From Rhodopseudomonas palustris (lineage in GTDB: Bacteria; Pseudomonadota; Alphaproteobacteria; Rhizobiales; Xanthobacteraceae), in NCBI RefSeq assembly GCF_007005445.1, contig NZ_CP041387.1, forward strand, positions 3,621,001-3,685,000: a stretch of DNA of 64,000 nt, read 5' to 3'. The notes beneath the pieces are model-generated. The model had not been told where the DNA came from. It ran no database searches and saw nothing but the letters and a program-made list of their open reading frames with translations. The translations under genes were made by a program, and so were the position numbers. Position 1 is the stretch's first letter. The number at the start of each line of letters is the position of its first letter. Positions 41,796 to 51,024 of this stretch are shown in pieces.

Positions 41796-43481
41796 TCAGG
41801 CGGCGCGGACCTTGCCGAGGAAGTCGTCGACCGCGCGGCGCAGCTCGCCGGACTGGGCGTCGAGTTCGCGGGCATTCGCCAGCACCTGGCCGGCTGCCGA
41901 GCCGGTGGCGGTCGCCGCTTCGGTGACACCGCCGATATGCGTGCTGATCTCGCTCGAACCGGCCGCCACCGACTGGATGTTGCGGGCGATCTCGCGGGTC
42001 GCGGCGCCCTGCTGCTCCACCGCGGTCGAGATCGCCATGGTGATCTCGCTCATTTGCGCAATCGTCGCGGTGATGCCGCCGATCGACTGCACCGCATCGT
42101 TGGTGGAGGATTGCATCGCCGCGACCTGCGCCGAGATCTCCTCGGTCGCCTTGGCGGTCTGGCTGGCCAGCGCCTTCACTTCGCTGGCCACCACCGCGAA
42201 GCCGCGGCCGGATTCGCCGGCGCGGGCGGCTTCGATGGTGGCGTTGAGCGCCAAGAGATTGGTCTGCGACGCGATCGAGTGGATCAGTTGCACCACCTCG
42301 CCGATCTTCTCGGCGCCGGTCGCCAGCAGCTTGACGGTCTGGTTGGTGAGCGCGGCGTCGTCGACCGCCTTGCCGGCGATCTCGCGGGACTGTTCGACCT
42401 GGCGCGAAATCTCGGTCACCGATGCCGACAGCTCTTCGGCGGCGGACGCCACCGTGCCGACATTGTTGGAGGCGTTGGCCGACGCCGACGACACCGTCGC
42501 GGCGCGGGCGCTGGCGTCGGTGGCGGTCGCGGTCATCGACTGCGCGGTCTGCTGCATGCCGGCGGTGGCGGTGGCGACCGACTGCACCACGCCGTTGACG
42601 CTGTGTTCGAACTCGTCGGCGAGCCGCTCCATCGCAGCGCGGCGTTCGGCTTCGGCGCGCTCCTTGACGGCCTCCTCGGCCCGTTCGAGGTCGCGGATGC
42701 GCAGCGCGTTGTCCTTGAACACCTGCACGGTCTTGGCCATCTCGCCGACTTCGTCGCCGCGCTCGATGCCGGGAATCGGCTGCTCCAACTGGCCGTCGGC
42801 GAGCGAGGCCATCCGGGCGCCGAGCCGACCGAGCGGGCGGGTGATGCTGCGGGCGATCATCACGGCGAACAGACCGGCGACGATCGCGATCGCGAAGATC
42901 GCGCCGCCGAGAGTCCAGAAGATCGGCTTCAGCTTGGCATCGATGTCGTCCAGATAGGCGCCGGTGCCGACGAACATGTTCCAGCCGGGGATCGCCAGAC
43001 CGTACGACACCTTGCGGACGTTCTCCTCGGTGCCGGGGCGGCGGAAGTCGTAGTACAGCGTGACGTCGCCTTTGGCGGCGACGCCGTCGCGCAACTCGCG
43101 CACCAGGTAACGGTCGCCGGTCGGGGTGTTCATCCGGTTGGTGCCGACCGCCTTCTTGTCCGGGGTGGCGATGGTCACGCCGTCCATGGTGTAGGCGAAC
43201 AGGTAGCCCTGACCGTTGTCGTAGGTCGCCATCGCGGCAGCGCTGGCGAACTGGGCCTGGGCGGCCTCCTTGGTCAGCTCGCCGGCATCGACCTTCTTCT
43301 GCAGGCCGACCGCGAGATTGCGGCCCATCTCGGTGATCGCCTTGGCCTGCTCGAACCTCGCGTTGAGCATCTCACGCTGCATCATCACACCGGCGAGAAT
43401 GCCGGCCACGCACAAGCCGATCAGGGTACCTGCGACCAGCAGGCCCAGCTTCGGAGTAATTCGAAGATTACTGAACTTCAC
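41796..43481 (-). CDS. Methyl-accepting chemotaxis protein with sCache sensor (receptor 4)
   Basis: A 561-aa receptor built like receptor 3: TM1 near residues 13-33, sCache_2 domain ([55 protein letters not shown]), TM2 near 190-210, HAMP and MCP signalling domain with [20 protein letters not shown]. The signalling half is nearly the same as in receptor 3 while the ligand-binding half has diverged, as expected for duplicated receptors acquiring new ligands. It ends [11 protein letters not shown] 43481. Confidence 0.93.
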   Translation of the reverse strand: MKFSNLRITPKLGLLVAGTLIGLCVAGILAGVMMQREMLNARFEQAKAITEMGRNLAVGLQKKVDAGELTKEAAQAQFASAAAMATYDNGQGYLFAYTMDGVTIATPDKKAVGTNRMNTPTGDRYLVRELRDGVAAKGDVTLYYDFRRPGTEENVRKVSYGLAIPGWNMFVGTGAYLDDIDAKLKPIFWTLGGAIFAIAIVAGLFAVMIARSITRPLGRLGARMASLADGQLEQPIPGIERGDEVGEMAKTVQVFKDNALRIRDLERAEEAVKERAEAERRAAMERLADEFEHSVNGVVQSVATATAGMQQTAQSMTATATDASARAATVSSASANASNNVGTVASAAEELSASVTEISRQVEQSREIAGKAVDDAALTNQTVKLLATGAEKIGEVVQLIHSIASQTNLLALNATIEAARAGESGRGFAVVASEVKALASQTAKATEEISAQVAAMQSSTNDAVQSIGGITATIAQMSEITMAISTAVEQQGAATREIARNIQSVAAGSSEISTHIGGVTEAATATGSAAGQVLANARELDAQSGELRRAVDDFLGKVRAA

Positions 43482-43617
43482 GGACTTCTCCCGACATGCG
43501 ACGCCGCGCGAGAACTTTGCGCCTCGTACAACTACGCGGGAAATCTTCCCGGACGGTTACTGCAGCGCACGCAATCATCCATTTTGCGAACTTGTCATCC
43601 ACTTCGCGCGCGGCGTG

Positions 43618-43656
43618 CAAACAAAAGCCCTCCCCCCGTTACCGGGGAGAGGGCTT
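43618..43656 (-). terminator. Rho-independent terminator of serA
   Basis: AAGCCCTCCCCCCG and CGGGGAGAGGGCTT form a stem with one mismatch and a TTAC loop; on the minus strand TTTTGTTTG follows. It lies 70 bp after the serA stop. Confidence 0.82.
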
Positions 43657-43725
43657 GATGTCGTCGTTCTCGGGATCAAGCTGCAGAGCTGAGCTGCTCC
43701 ACAGCGGTACGATTCGACCTTTCGA

Positions 43726-45315
43726 TCAGAACGTCAGCGCCTTGACCTGCTTGACCTGCGGCAGCGCCTGCACCTTCTCCAGCACCTCGGCCGGAGCCGG
43801 ACCGTCGATCGTCACCAGCGCGATGGCGTCGCCGCCTTCGGTGTGACGGCCGAGGTTGAAGGTCGCGATGTTGACCTTGGCGTCGCCGAGCAGGCTGGCG
43901 AACTTGCCGATGAAGCCCGGCTTGTCCTCGTTGGTGACGTAGATCATCGAGGCACCGAACTCGGCGTCGACGCGGATGCCCTTGATGTCGACCAGGCGCG
44001 GCTTGCCGTCGGCATAGACCGTGCCAGACACCGACCGCTCCTGCTTCTCGGTGGTCACCGTCAGGGTGATCAGGCTCTCATAGTCGCTCTCGGCGGCGCG
44101 GACGACTTCGTCCACCACCATGCCGCGCTCCTTGGCGATCACCGGCGCCGAAACGACGTTGATGTCGCCGAGCATCGGGCGCAGCAGGCCCGACAGCACC
44201 GCCGAGGTCAGCGCCTTGATCTTCATCTCGGCCACTTCACCCTCATAGGTGATGGTGACCTTGGTGATGCCGGTCTCGGTGAGCTGGCCAGCGAACGAGC
44301 CGAGCTTTTCGGCGAGTTCGATGAACGGCTTCAGCTTGGGGGCTTCTTCCGCGGTGATCGACGGGAAGTTGATCGCGTTGGTGATCGCGCCGGTCAGCAG
44401 GTAGTCGCTCATCTGCTCGGCGACCTGCAGCGCGACGTTCTCCTGCGCTTCCGTCGTCGAGGCGCCGAGATGCGGGGTGCAGATCACGTTCGGCAGACCG
44501 AACAGCACGTTCTTGGTGGCCGGCTCTTCGGAGAACACGTCGAACGCCGCACCGGCAACCTGGCCGGACTTCAGGGCTTCGGCGAGCGCATTCTCGTCGA
44601 CCAGACCGCCGCGGGCGCAATTGATGATGCGGACGCCCTTCTTCATCTTGGCGATGGCTGCCGCGTCGATGATGTTCTTGGTCTTGTCGGTGAGCGGGGT
44701 GTGCAGCGTGATGAAGTCGGCGCGCTTGAAGATGTCTTCGAGCTCGACCTTCTCGACGCCGATGTCCTTGGCGCGCTCCGGCGACAGGAACGGATCGAAC
44801 GCGATCACCTTCATCTTCAGGCCGAGGGCGCGGTCGGCGACGATCGAGCCGATGTTGCCGCAGCCGATCACGCCGAGGGTCTTGGCGGTGATCTCGACGC
44901 CCATGAAGCGGTTCTTCTCCCACTTGCCGGCCTGAGTCGAAGCGTCGGCGGCGGGGATCTCACGGGCCAGCGACAGCATCATGGTGATGGCGTGCTCGGC
45001 GGTGGTGATCGAATTGCCGAACGGGGTGTTCATCACGATGATGCCCTTGGCGGTCGCCGCGGGAATCTCGACGTTGTCGACGCCGATGCCGGCACGGCCG
45101 ATCACCTTGAGCCGGTTGGCCTTCTCCAGGATCTTGGCGGTCGCCTTGGTGGCCGAGCGGATCGCGAGGCCGTCGTAATTGCCGATGATCTCGGCCAGCT
45201 TGTCTTTGTCCTTGCCGAGGTTCGGCTGGAAATCGACGTCGATGCCGCGATCCTTGAAGATCTGCACGGCGGCTTCCGACAGCGCGTCGGAAATGAGGAC
45301 TTTGGGAGCGGTCAT
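43726..45315 (-). CDS. serA: D-3-phosphoglycerate dehydrogenase
   Basis: A 529-aa NAD-dependent enzyme that starts serine synthesis. Rossmann motif GVIGCGNIGSIVADRALGLK near residue 145; catalytic Arg in INCARGGLVDENAL, the Glu of the FSEEPA region, and His in VICTPHLGAST. The C-terminal 200 residues comprise the allosteric substrate-binding domain and an ACT domain (MIYVTNEDKPGFIGKFASLL), as in long-type SerA proteins that respond to serine. ATG 45315 gives full length. Encoded downstream of serC with a 200-bp repeat-filled gap, and closed by a terminator. Confidence 0.97.
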   Translation of the reverse strand: MTAPKVLISDALSEAAVQIFKDRGIDVDFQPNLGKDKDKLAEIIGNYDGLAIRSATKATAKILEKANRLKVIGRAGIGVDNVEIPAATAKGIIVMNTPFGNSITTAEHAITMMLSLAREIPAADASTQAGKWEKNRFMGVEITAKTLGVIGCGNIGSIVADRALGLKMKVIAFDPFLSPERAKDIGVEKVELEDIFKRADFITLHTPLTDKTKNIIDAAAIAKMKKGVRIINCARGGLVDENALAEALKSGQVAGAAFDVFSEEPATKNVLFGLPNVICTPHLGASTTEAQENVALQVAEQMSDYLLTGAITNAINFPSITAEEAPKLKPFIELAEKLGSFAGQLTETGITKVTITYEGEVAEMKIKALTSAVLSGLLRPMLGDINVVSAPVIAKERGMVVDEVVRAAESDYESLITLTVTTEKQERSVSGTVYADGKPRLVDIKGIRVDAEFGASMIYVTNEDKPGFIGKFASLLGDAKVNIATFNLGRHTEGGDAIALVTIDGPAPAEVLEKVQALPQVKQVKALTF

Positions 45316-45373
45316 GGGATGTGATCCTGATGAATCTTGAATAGGGGAAGCGGTCCAACGAGTCGCGGCGCGC

Positions 45374-45509
45374 TCCCTCGCCCCGCTCTTGCGGGGAGAG
45401 GGTTGGGGTGAGGGGCACCTGAGTCCGCGATGTGCGGAAGCGCCCCCTCACCCGACCCAGCTACGCTGCGCTCCGCCGGGTCGACCTCTCCCCGCAAGCG
45501 GGGAGAGGT
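45374..45509. repeat. Family E hairpin repeats between serC and serA
   Basis: Two hairpins: CCCCGCTCTTGCGGGGAGAG with GGTTGGGGTGAGGGG (45374-45418) and CCCCCTCACCCGACCCAGCT up to CTCTCCCCGCAAGCGGGGAG (45442-45509). They are inverted relative to each other and could attenuate read-through from serC into serA. Confidence 0.7.
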
Positions 45510-45517
45510 GAAAAGGC

Positions 45518-46693
45518 TCAAGCGGCTTGCGCGAGGCCGGCCTTGGTGGTCTCGAACGCGTAGTCGAGCCACTGCGTCAGGGTGGCGACATCGGCGGTTT
45601 CCACCGTGGCGCCGCACCAGATCCGCAAGCCCGCCGGGGCATCGCGATAGGCGCCGAGATCGAAGCCGGCGCCTTCCTTCTCAACCACCGCGACCAGCTT
45701 CTTGGCGAAGTCGGCCTGGGCTTCCGGAGACAGCGCGGTGATCGCGGGATCCACCACCTTGAGGCAGACCGAGGTGTTGGAGCGGATCGCCGGATCGGCC
45801 GCCAGGAAGTCGGCCCACTTGGCCTTCGCCTGCCAGTCGGTCAGCACCTTGGTGTTGGCGTCGGCACGGGCGATCAGACCCTTGAGGCCGCCCACCGACT
45901 TCGCCCACTCGAGCGCGTCGATGTAGTCCTCGACGCACAGCATCGACGGGGTGTTGATGGTCTCGCCCTGGAAGATGCCCTCGATCAGCTTGCCGCCCTT
46001 GGTGAGGCGGAAGATCTTCGGCATCGGCCAGGTCGGGGTGTAGCTCTCGAGCCGGGCCACGGCGCGCGGGCTGAGGATCAGCATGCCGTGCGCGGCTTCG
46101 CCGCCGAGCGCCTTCTGCCAGGAGAAGGTGACGACATCGAGCTTGGCCCAATCCAAGGCTTGCGCGAACGCAGCCGAGGTGGCGTCGCAGATGGTCAGAC
46201 CTTCACGATCGGCCTTGATCCAGTCGGCGTTCGGAACGCGGACGCCCGAGGTGGTGCCGTTCCAGGTGAAGACGACGTCGGTGTTGCAATCGACCTTGGT
46301 GAGGTCGGGAATTTCGCCGTAACCAGCCTTGAGCTTGGTGACGTTGGGGAGCTTCAGCTCCTTGGTGACGTCGCCGACCCAGCCGTCGCCGAACGATTCC
46401 CAGGCCAGCGTGGTGACCGGGCGCGGCCCGAGCAGCGACCACAGCGCCATTTCGACGGCGCCGGTGTCGGACGCCGGAACGATGCCGATCTTGTAGTCGG
46501 CCGGCACTTCCAAGACTTCGCGGGTCAGGTCGATCGCGAGCTTGAGCTTGGCCTTGCCGACCTTCGCGCGATGCGAGCGGCCGAGCGGGGCGTCCTTGAG
46601 ATTTTCGGGGGACCAGCCGGGGCGCTTGGCGCAGGGGCCGGAAGAGAAATTAGGCGTCGTGGGCCGCAATGCGGGCTTCGTAGCAGTCATCAT
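45518..46693 (-). CDS. serC: Phosphoserine aminotransferase
   Basis: A 391-aa PLP-dependent transaminase that converts 3-phosphohydroxypyruvate to phosphoserine. The internal aldimine lysine is in [17 protein letters not shown] near residue 192; the phosphate-binding start [14 protein letters not shown] and [15 protein letters not shown] segment are typical of the long alphaproteobacterial SerC type. Two adjacent ATG codons (46693, 46690) are possible starts. The ribosome-binding site sits in a hairpin of the serC leader, suggesting translational control. Followed by serA in the same direction. Confidence 0.95.
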   Translation of the reverse strand: MMTATKPALRPTTPNFSSGPCAKRPGWSPENLKDAPLGRSHRAKVGKAKLKLAIDLTREVLEVPADYKIGIVPASDTGAVEMALWSLLGPRPVTTLAWESFGDGWVGDVTKELKLPNVTKLKAGYGEIPDLTKVDCNTDVVFTWNGTTSGVRVPNADWIKADREGLTICDATSAAFAQALDWAKLDVVTFSWQKALGGEAAHGMLILSPRAVARLESYTPTWPMPKIFRLTKGGKLIEGIFQGETINTPSMLCVEDYIDALEWAKSVGGLKGLIARADANTKVLTDWQAKAKWADFLAADPAIRSNTSVCLKVVDPAITALSPEAQADFAKKLVAVVEKEGAGFDLGAYRDAPAGLRIWCGATVETADVATLTQWLDYAFETTKAGLAQAA

Positions 46694-46731
46694 CTATCCT
46701 TCCAGATAGCTGCCTCTCGGTGGGGAGAGGT
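46694..46731 (-). ncRNA. serC leader RNA motif (two hairpins before the start codon)
   Basis: On the minus strand the 5' hairpin is CCTCTC-CCCACC-GAGAGG (46713-46730), followed by CTATC-TGGAAG-GATAG (46694-46709) directly before the start codon. The likely Shine-Dalgarno AAGGA forms part of the second hairpin, so folding would hide it. This matches the position and general architecture of the serC leader motif described for Alphaproteobacteria; the ligand, if any, is unknown. Confidence 0.6.
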
Positions 46732-46743
46732 TTCCCGTCGCTG

Positions 46744-46771
46744 GGGATAGTCCTTTGGCTTCCAATGTCAA
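46744..46771 (-). promoter_or_regulatory. Promoter of serC
   Basis: Minus-strand TTGACA (46766-46771) and TATCCC (46744-46749) with 16-bp spacing. The predicted start would lie near 46737, giving a short leader made up almost wholly of the two hairpins. Confidence 0.5.
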
Positions 46772-46938
46772 GGAACTTCGCGATCCGGAAGATCACGGAC
46801 AACTACGACTTTCGGAACCGCCGGGTTCCGTTCCGCCGGGCCGTGACGCGGCGATGACGGTCGACCACGACCAACAGCGACGCCGACGTGTCCCGCCGGC
46901 GCCGCATCAGATCGGCCGCGCGATGTCCGCGCTCCGGC

Positions 46939-48240
46939 TCAGGCGACCTTGGCGACGAATCTGTGCACCTCGGCGCGCAACTTATCGACCTGGCCGGCGA
47001 TCTCGCCGGAGACGCCGTTGACCCGCATCGCGATCTTGCCGGTGTCTTCGGCGGCGTGACTGATACCAACGACGTTCGACGTCACCAGCGCAGTGCCGGA
47101 CGAGGCCTGCTGCACGTTGCTGGCGATCTCGCGCGTCGCCGCGCCCTGCTGCTCGACCGCGGAGGCGATCGAGGTGCTGACTTCGTTGATCTCGCTGATC
47201 CGCCAGCTGATCGCCTCGACGGCGCCGACCGATTCCTCGGTGATCGACTGCATCTCGCCGATCCGCGCGGTGATCTCTTCGGTGGCCTTGGCGGTCTGGC
47301 TGGCGAGCGCCTTCACTTCCGCCGCCACCACCGCGAAGCCGCGGCCGGACTCGCCGGCGCGTGCCGCCTCGATCGTGGCGTTGAGCGCCAGCAGATTGGT
47401 CTGCGCCGCGACCGCGTTGATCAGCTTGACGACGTCGCCGATCCGCTGCGCCGCGTCGGCGAGGCGCCTGATCTTGTCGGTGGTCTGGGCCGCCTCGTCC
47501 ACCGCCTGATGGGTGCTGGTGGTGGAATGCTGGATCTGCCGGGAGATCTCGGCGATCGACGCGGTGAGCTGTTCCGCCGCGCTGGCCACCGTCTGCACGT
47601 TCGCCGAGGCTTGTTCGGCGCCCGACGCTACGCTGACCGATTGACGGCTGGTTTCTTCGGCCGCCTCGGCCATCGCACCGGCATCGGACTTCAACCCGGT
47701 GGAAGCCGTCGTCAGCAGTCCTGCGACGTCGTCCATGCCGGCCGCGAAGCACTGCGCTTCCTTGGCCACCTCGCGCACCCGGCGGTCCATCGAGTCGGAA
47801 GCGCTGTTGATCACCACCGAGGCGTTCTTGAACGAGCCCGGCAGGCCGCGGGTCAGCACCTTGCGGAAGGTCTTGCCCTGGCTGACATACTCCATCGACG
47901 CCGACGCCTCGCGAACGAAGGCGTCGACGATGTCGAGCATGTTGTTGACCTCGGCCTGGGCCCGCCCGATCTCGCCGCCGTCGCGGCGGCCCTGGACACG
48001 CGCCTCCAGATTGCCGTGCGCGGCCTCGACGCAAACCGCGGCGATCTCGTTCATCGCCGCGGAGGTTCGGCGCAGCAGCCACACCGCGTAACCGAGCAAA
48101 GAAAGGCCGATGCCCATCGCAACCAACTCGACGACATAGCCGAGCGACCCGATCACCATGCCGATGGCGCTCAGCCCCACCATCACCACCGCGGCGGCGA
48201 CGAGGGCGACGATCGCCTTAGACAGAGAAGATGAATTCAT
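46939..48240 (-). CDS. Methyl-accepting protein with short membrane anchor (receptor 5)
   Basis: A 433-aa receptor-type protein lacking a periplasmic sensor. Two closely spaced helices (about residues 8-29 and 32-54: [40 protein letters not shown]) anchor it, followed by a cytoplasmic linker domain and a signalling domain with [20 protein letters not shown]. Its start overlaps by 23 nt the end of the upstream PAS gene, so the two are translated together. The pair looks like a split version of Aer, in which a PAS sensor and the MCP transducer are separate chains (inference). Confidence 0.9.
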   Translation of the reverse strand: MNSSSLSKAIVALVAAAVVMVGLSAIGMVIGSLGYVVELVAMGIGLSLLGYAVWLLRRTSAAMNEIAAVCVEAAHGNLEARVQGRRDGGEIGRAQAEVNNMLDIVDAFVREASASMEYVSQGKTFRKVLTRGLPGSFKNASVVINSASDSMDRRVREVAKEAQCFAAGMDDVAGLLTTASTGLKSDAGAMAEAAEETSRQSVSVASGAEQASANVQTVASAAEQLTASIAEISRQIQHSTTSTHQAVDEAAQTTDKIRRLADAAQRIGDVVKLINAVAAQTNLLALNATIEAARAGESGRGFAVVAAEVKALASQTAKATEEITARIGEMQSITEESVGAVEAISWRISEINEVSTSIASAVEQQGAATREIASNVQQASSGTALVTSNVVGISHAAEDTGKIAMRVNGVSGEIAGQVDKLRAEVHRFVAKVA

Positions 48241-48742
48241 CGTACTCCACTCCCCGCTCTTTGATCGTGCTCATCAGCAACGCATAGCCCGCCAACATGC
48301 CGTCCTTGGCGTTGCGATGCCGGTTCTCCTCGTCGCGCAACTGGCGATACAGCGCCTCGATTCGGGTGACCTGTTCGCGATCGGGTTTGCGGCGGTTGGA
48401 ATGGAAGCCGGTGACGTTGCGGTTGGCGTCGAGCGTCGGCGTGACGTGGGCGAACACCCAGTAGTGATCGCCGTCGCGGGCCATGTTCACCACATAGGCG
48501 AAGATCTCCTTCTTGGCCTGGATGGTGTCCCACAGCAGCTTGAAGATCGCGCGCGGCATGTCCGGGTGGCGCACCAGCGAATGCGGCGCGCCGATTACTT
48601 CCGAGCGGGGGAATTTTGCCAGCCGGACGAACACGTCGTTGGCGTAAGTAATATGTCCCTTGAGGTCGGTCTTGGATACGATCAACTCATCTTCGTCGAA
48701 CGGGCATTCGATACCCGTCGGCTTCACCTGCGGCCGAGCCAT
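48218..48742 (-). CDS. PAS-domain protein, Aer-like sensor partner of receptor 5
   Basis: A 174-aa protein, chiefly one PAS domain (about residues 20-120) of the Aer/CetB type: [20 protein letters not shown], then [20 protein letters not shown] and [16 protein letters not shown]. In Aer such domains bind FAD and sense redox state. The last 50 residues form a charged helix ([18 protein letters not shown]) suited to contact a partner. ATG 48742 is chosen because CAGGAG precedes it; an upstream TTG at 48808 would add 22 disordered residues. It overlaps receptor 5 by 23 nt. Confidence 0.87.
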   Translation of the reverse strand: MARPQVKPTGIECPFDEDELIVSKTDLKGHITYANDVFVRLAKFPRSEVIGAPHSLVRHPDMPRAIFKLLWDTIQAKKEIFAYVVNMARDGDHYWVFAHVTPTLDANRNVTGFHSNRRKPDREQVTRIEALYRQLRDEENRHRNAKDGMLAGYALLMSTIKERGVEYDEFIFSV

Positions 48743-48913
48743 CGGTCGTGCGCTCCTGGTTGATTCCGCCTGAATGACGGTCTCAGACGGGTTTTCCCCC
48801 TGAGACAACGACGCGTCTTCTACCGCACAGATTCTGATCGACCGGCTTACTGCTGCGTTAAACTGCCACTCAGTAGCAATACCTGGGTATGATGGTATTG
48901 TGGAACAATCGAT

Positions 48914-49384
48914 TCAAAACCGCATCGTCATCCCGACATGGGACGGCTGAAAGCCGAGCCGGGCATAGAACCGCTGGGCGTCGACGCGGCTCTGATGGGT
49001 GAATAATTCGACGAGCCGGCAGCCCTGGTCGCGCGCCTGCCCGATCGCCCAGCGCACCAGCACCTCGCCGATGCCGCGGCTGCGGCAGTCGCGGGCGACG
49101 CGCACATCCTCGATGATCGCCCGCGAGGCACCTTGCGAACTGAGGCCGGGCAGCACCGCGAGCTGCAGGCAGCCGACCACGCGGCCGTCCTGATCTTCCG
49201 CCACCACCATCCGGATCTGCGGCGACCGTTGCAGCGCGTCGAACGCCGCGTAGTAGGAGTCCGGCAGCGGGTCTTCGAGCCGCTCGCGCCCCGCGCCCAG
49301 ATGATCGTCTGCGAGCATCGCGACGATCGCGAACACATCCGCGCGGCGGGCCGAGCGAATGGCGACGGCGGGATCGGCACTCAT
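48914..49384 (-). CDS. GNAT-family N-acetyltransferase
   Basis: A 156-aa GNAT enzyme. The acetyl-CoA loop is seen in VARDCRSRGIGEVLVRWAIG (near residue 103), following the beta-strand IIEDVRV; the C-terminal YARLGFQPSHVGMTMRF closes the fold. These transfer acetyl groups to amines of small molecules or proteins; the substrate here is unknown. ATG 49384 lies 8 bp after the stop of the GST gene, so the two form a transcription unit. Confidence 0.88.
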   Translation of the reverse strand: MSADPAVAIRSARRADVFAIVAMLADDHLGAGRERLEDPLPDSYYAAFDALQRSPQIRMVVAEDQDGRVVGCLQLAVLPGLSSQGASRAIIEDVRVARDCRSRGIGEVLVRWAIGQARDQGCRLVELFTHQSRVDAQRFYARLGFQPSHVGMTMRF

Positions 49385-49392
49385 CGAGGCGA

Positions 49393-49992
49393 TCAGGTCG
49401 CGGGGTCGAACGCAGGCAGGCCGAGGCCGGCCTCGGCGCGGCCGATCCAGTCCCGAACGGCCGGATAGTCCTGCAGTGCGAAGCCGCCCTGCTCGGCCAT
49501 CCGCGTATACGCCAGCAGCGCCACGTCGGCGAGCGACAGCCGATCGCCGACGAGAACGGCGGACGCCGCCAGATGCTGCTCCATCCGCTTCAGCGCCACG
49601 TGCCCGCGGCGTACCCTGTCCGGGTCGAGTTCGTCGGCCGGCATACCGAGATAGACCATCTGGAATCGGCACACCGCGATATACGGCTCATGGCTGTACT
49701 GCTCCCAGAACAGCCACTCGTCCATCTTGGCCGCGAGCCACGGATCAGTCGGGATCAGATCGCTGCCGCGGGCCAGATAGCGGATGATGGCATTGGACTG
49801 CGCCAGCGTGCGGCCATCGTCGAAGCCGACCACCGGAACCTGCCCGGCCGGGTTCAGCGCCAGAAACGCCGGCGTCCGGGACTCGCCCTTCATCGTATCG
49901 ACGGCGATCCACTCATACGGCAGCCCCAGCCGGTCGCAGGTCCACTTCACCTTCAGGCAGTTGCCGGAATTGAGATCGCCGTAGATCTTCAT
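49393..49992 (-). CDS. Glutathione S-transferase family protein
   Basis: A 199-aa GST: N-terminal thioredoxin-like domain (residues 1-78) beginning MKIYGDLNSGNCLKVKWTCD, with the cis-Pro in AGQVPVVGFDDGRTLAQSNA that contacts glutathione, and an all-helical C-terminal domain with DRLSLADVALLAYTRMA. The Ser/Cys of SGNCLK is a candidate for thiolate activation. It probably conjugates electrophiles or acts as a thiol reductase. ATG 49992 follows CTGTAGGCT without a clear ribosome-binding site. Followed at 8 bp by the acetyltransferase. Confidence 0.92.
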   Translation of the reverse strand: MKIYGDLNSGNCLKVKWTCDRLGLPYEWIAVDTMKGESRTPAFLALNPAGQVPVVGFDDGRTLAQSNAIIRYLARGSDLIPTDPWLAAKMDEWLFWEQYSHEPYIAVCRFQMVYLGMPADELDPDRVRRGHVALKRMEQHLAASAVLVGDRLSLADVALLAYTRMAEQGGFALQDYPAVRDWIGRAEAGLGLPAFDPAT

Positions 49993-50059
49993 AGCCTACA
50001 GGATGCTCCCTCTCCAGATGGAGACGGGCAGCGACCCGCGCCTCCATCGACCGGCAAGA

Positions 50060-50878
50060 TCAGAACTTGTAGCCGATGCCGCCACGGACCGTAGACACTG
50101 CCGTGTTGATCGGCGCCGCGAATTTCAGATACTCCCACTCGGCACGGACGAACAGGCCGCGCGTGATCATCATGTCCATGCCGACGCCGCCTGCGTAGCC
50201 GTAGATGAAGTGGTTGTTCTGCACCTGAGTGAGGCTGCCGCTGAACGGAACATACTGGAAGCCGGGCGCAGCGCTGGTGTTGACCTGGGTACCCGAAATC
50301 GAGGCTGTGCGGACAATGTCGGCCTGGCCGAGTGAAACCCCGCCGAACGCATAGGGCAGGAAGCTGCCGAACGCATAGGCGGCGCGGGCCCGCACCGATC
50401 CGATGTCTTTCACATTCATCGTCGCAGCGGCCGAATAATACACGTCGTTGGTGTAGCCGTTCGACGTGGTGAAGATGCGACCCATCCCGCCGAAGTCGGA
50501 ACCGCCGAAATTGCCATGCATGTAGTTGGCTTCGAGTCCGAGCACGACATCGTCCCACTGCCAATTGTAGCCGATGAATCCGCCGTAGCCGCTGCCATGG
50601 CTGGATTTCTTGCCGAGGACCGGCCAGCGTGAAACGTTGTACTCGTTCTCGATGGCGGTCAGCACCATCTGCTGATGCGCGAGGCTGCTGGTGGCGTCAG
50701 TGAAATCCATGTCTGACGTGCCGTAGCCGGCCTGGCCACCAACGTAGAAGCCTTCCCAATTGACCACCCGGGCAGTCTCTACCAGCGCGCCGCGGAGCGG
50801 GCCGTAGTCCGGCATGTCGGCCGCATACGCCGTCTGTGCCATCACGCCGACCGCAGCGGCCACCACAACTCTACGCAT
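50060..50878 (-). CDS. Outer-membrane beta-barrel protein 1
   Basis: A 272-aa exported barrel protein: signal peptide MRRVVVAAAVGVMAQTAYA with cleavage before ADMPDYG, then alternating strands with aromatic residues (WEGFYVGGQAGYGTSDMDF, SGYGGFIGYNWQWDDVVLG) and the C-terminal strand VSTVRGGIGYKF ending in Phe, the usual signal for the BAM complex. It resembles the Omp25/RopB group of Rhizobiales. The start 50878 is preferred since GGGGGAG precedes it. Adjacent to another barrel gene; function, such as porin or adhesion, unknown. Confidence 0.88.
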   Translation of the reverse strand: MRRVVVAAAVGVMAQTAYAADMPDYGPLRGALVETARVVNWEGFYVGGQAGYGTSDMDFTDATSSLAHQQMVLTAIENEYNVSRWPVLGKKSSHGSGYGGFIGYNWQWDDVVLGLEANYMHGNFGGSDFGGMGRIFTTSNGYTNDVYYSAAATMNVKDIGSVRARAAYAFGSFLPYAFGGVSLGQADIVRTASISGTQVNTSAAPGFQYVPFSGSLTQVQNNHFIYGYAGGVGMDMMITRGLFVRAEWEYLKFAAPINTAVSTVRGGIGYKF

Positions 50879-50965
50879 CGCCACACTCCCCCGACGAAAC
50901 CTTTCCACGCTGCTGATCATGCGGCGTTAACCTTAATTCTTCGTTGTCGGAGCAACTCCGCAGAT

Positions 50966-50998
50966 AACAAAAACGGCGCGGGAAGCTCCCGCGCCGTT
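50966..50998 (-). terminator. Rho-independent terminator before outer-membrane protein 1
   Basis: AACGGCGCGGGA (50972-50983) and TCCCGCGCCGTT (50987-50998) form a perfect 12-bp stem with an AGC loop. The minus strand then reads TTTGTTATC. It ends the transcript of the gene at 51025-51867 and separates it from the next barrel gene. Confidence 0.88.
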
Positions 50999-51024
50999 AA
51001 CACTCGTAAACGAATGGAGGGCGG

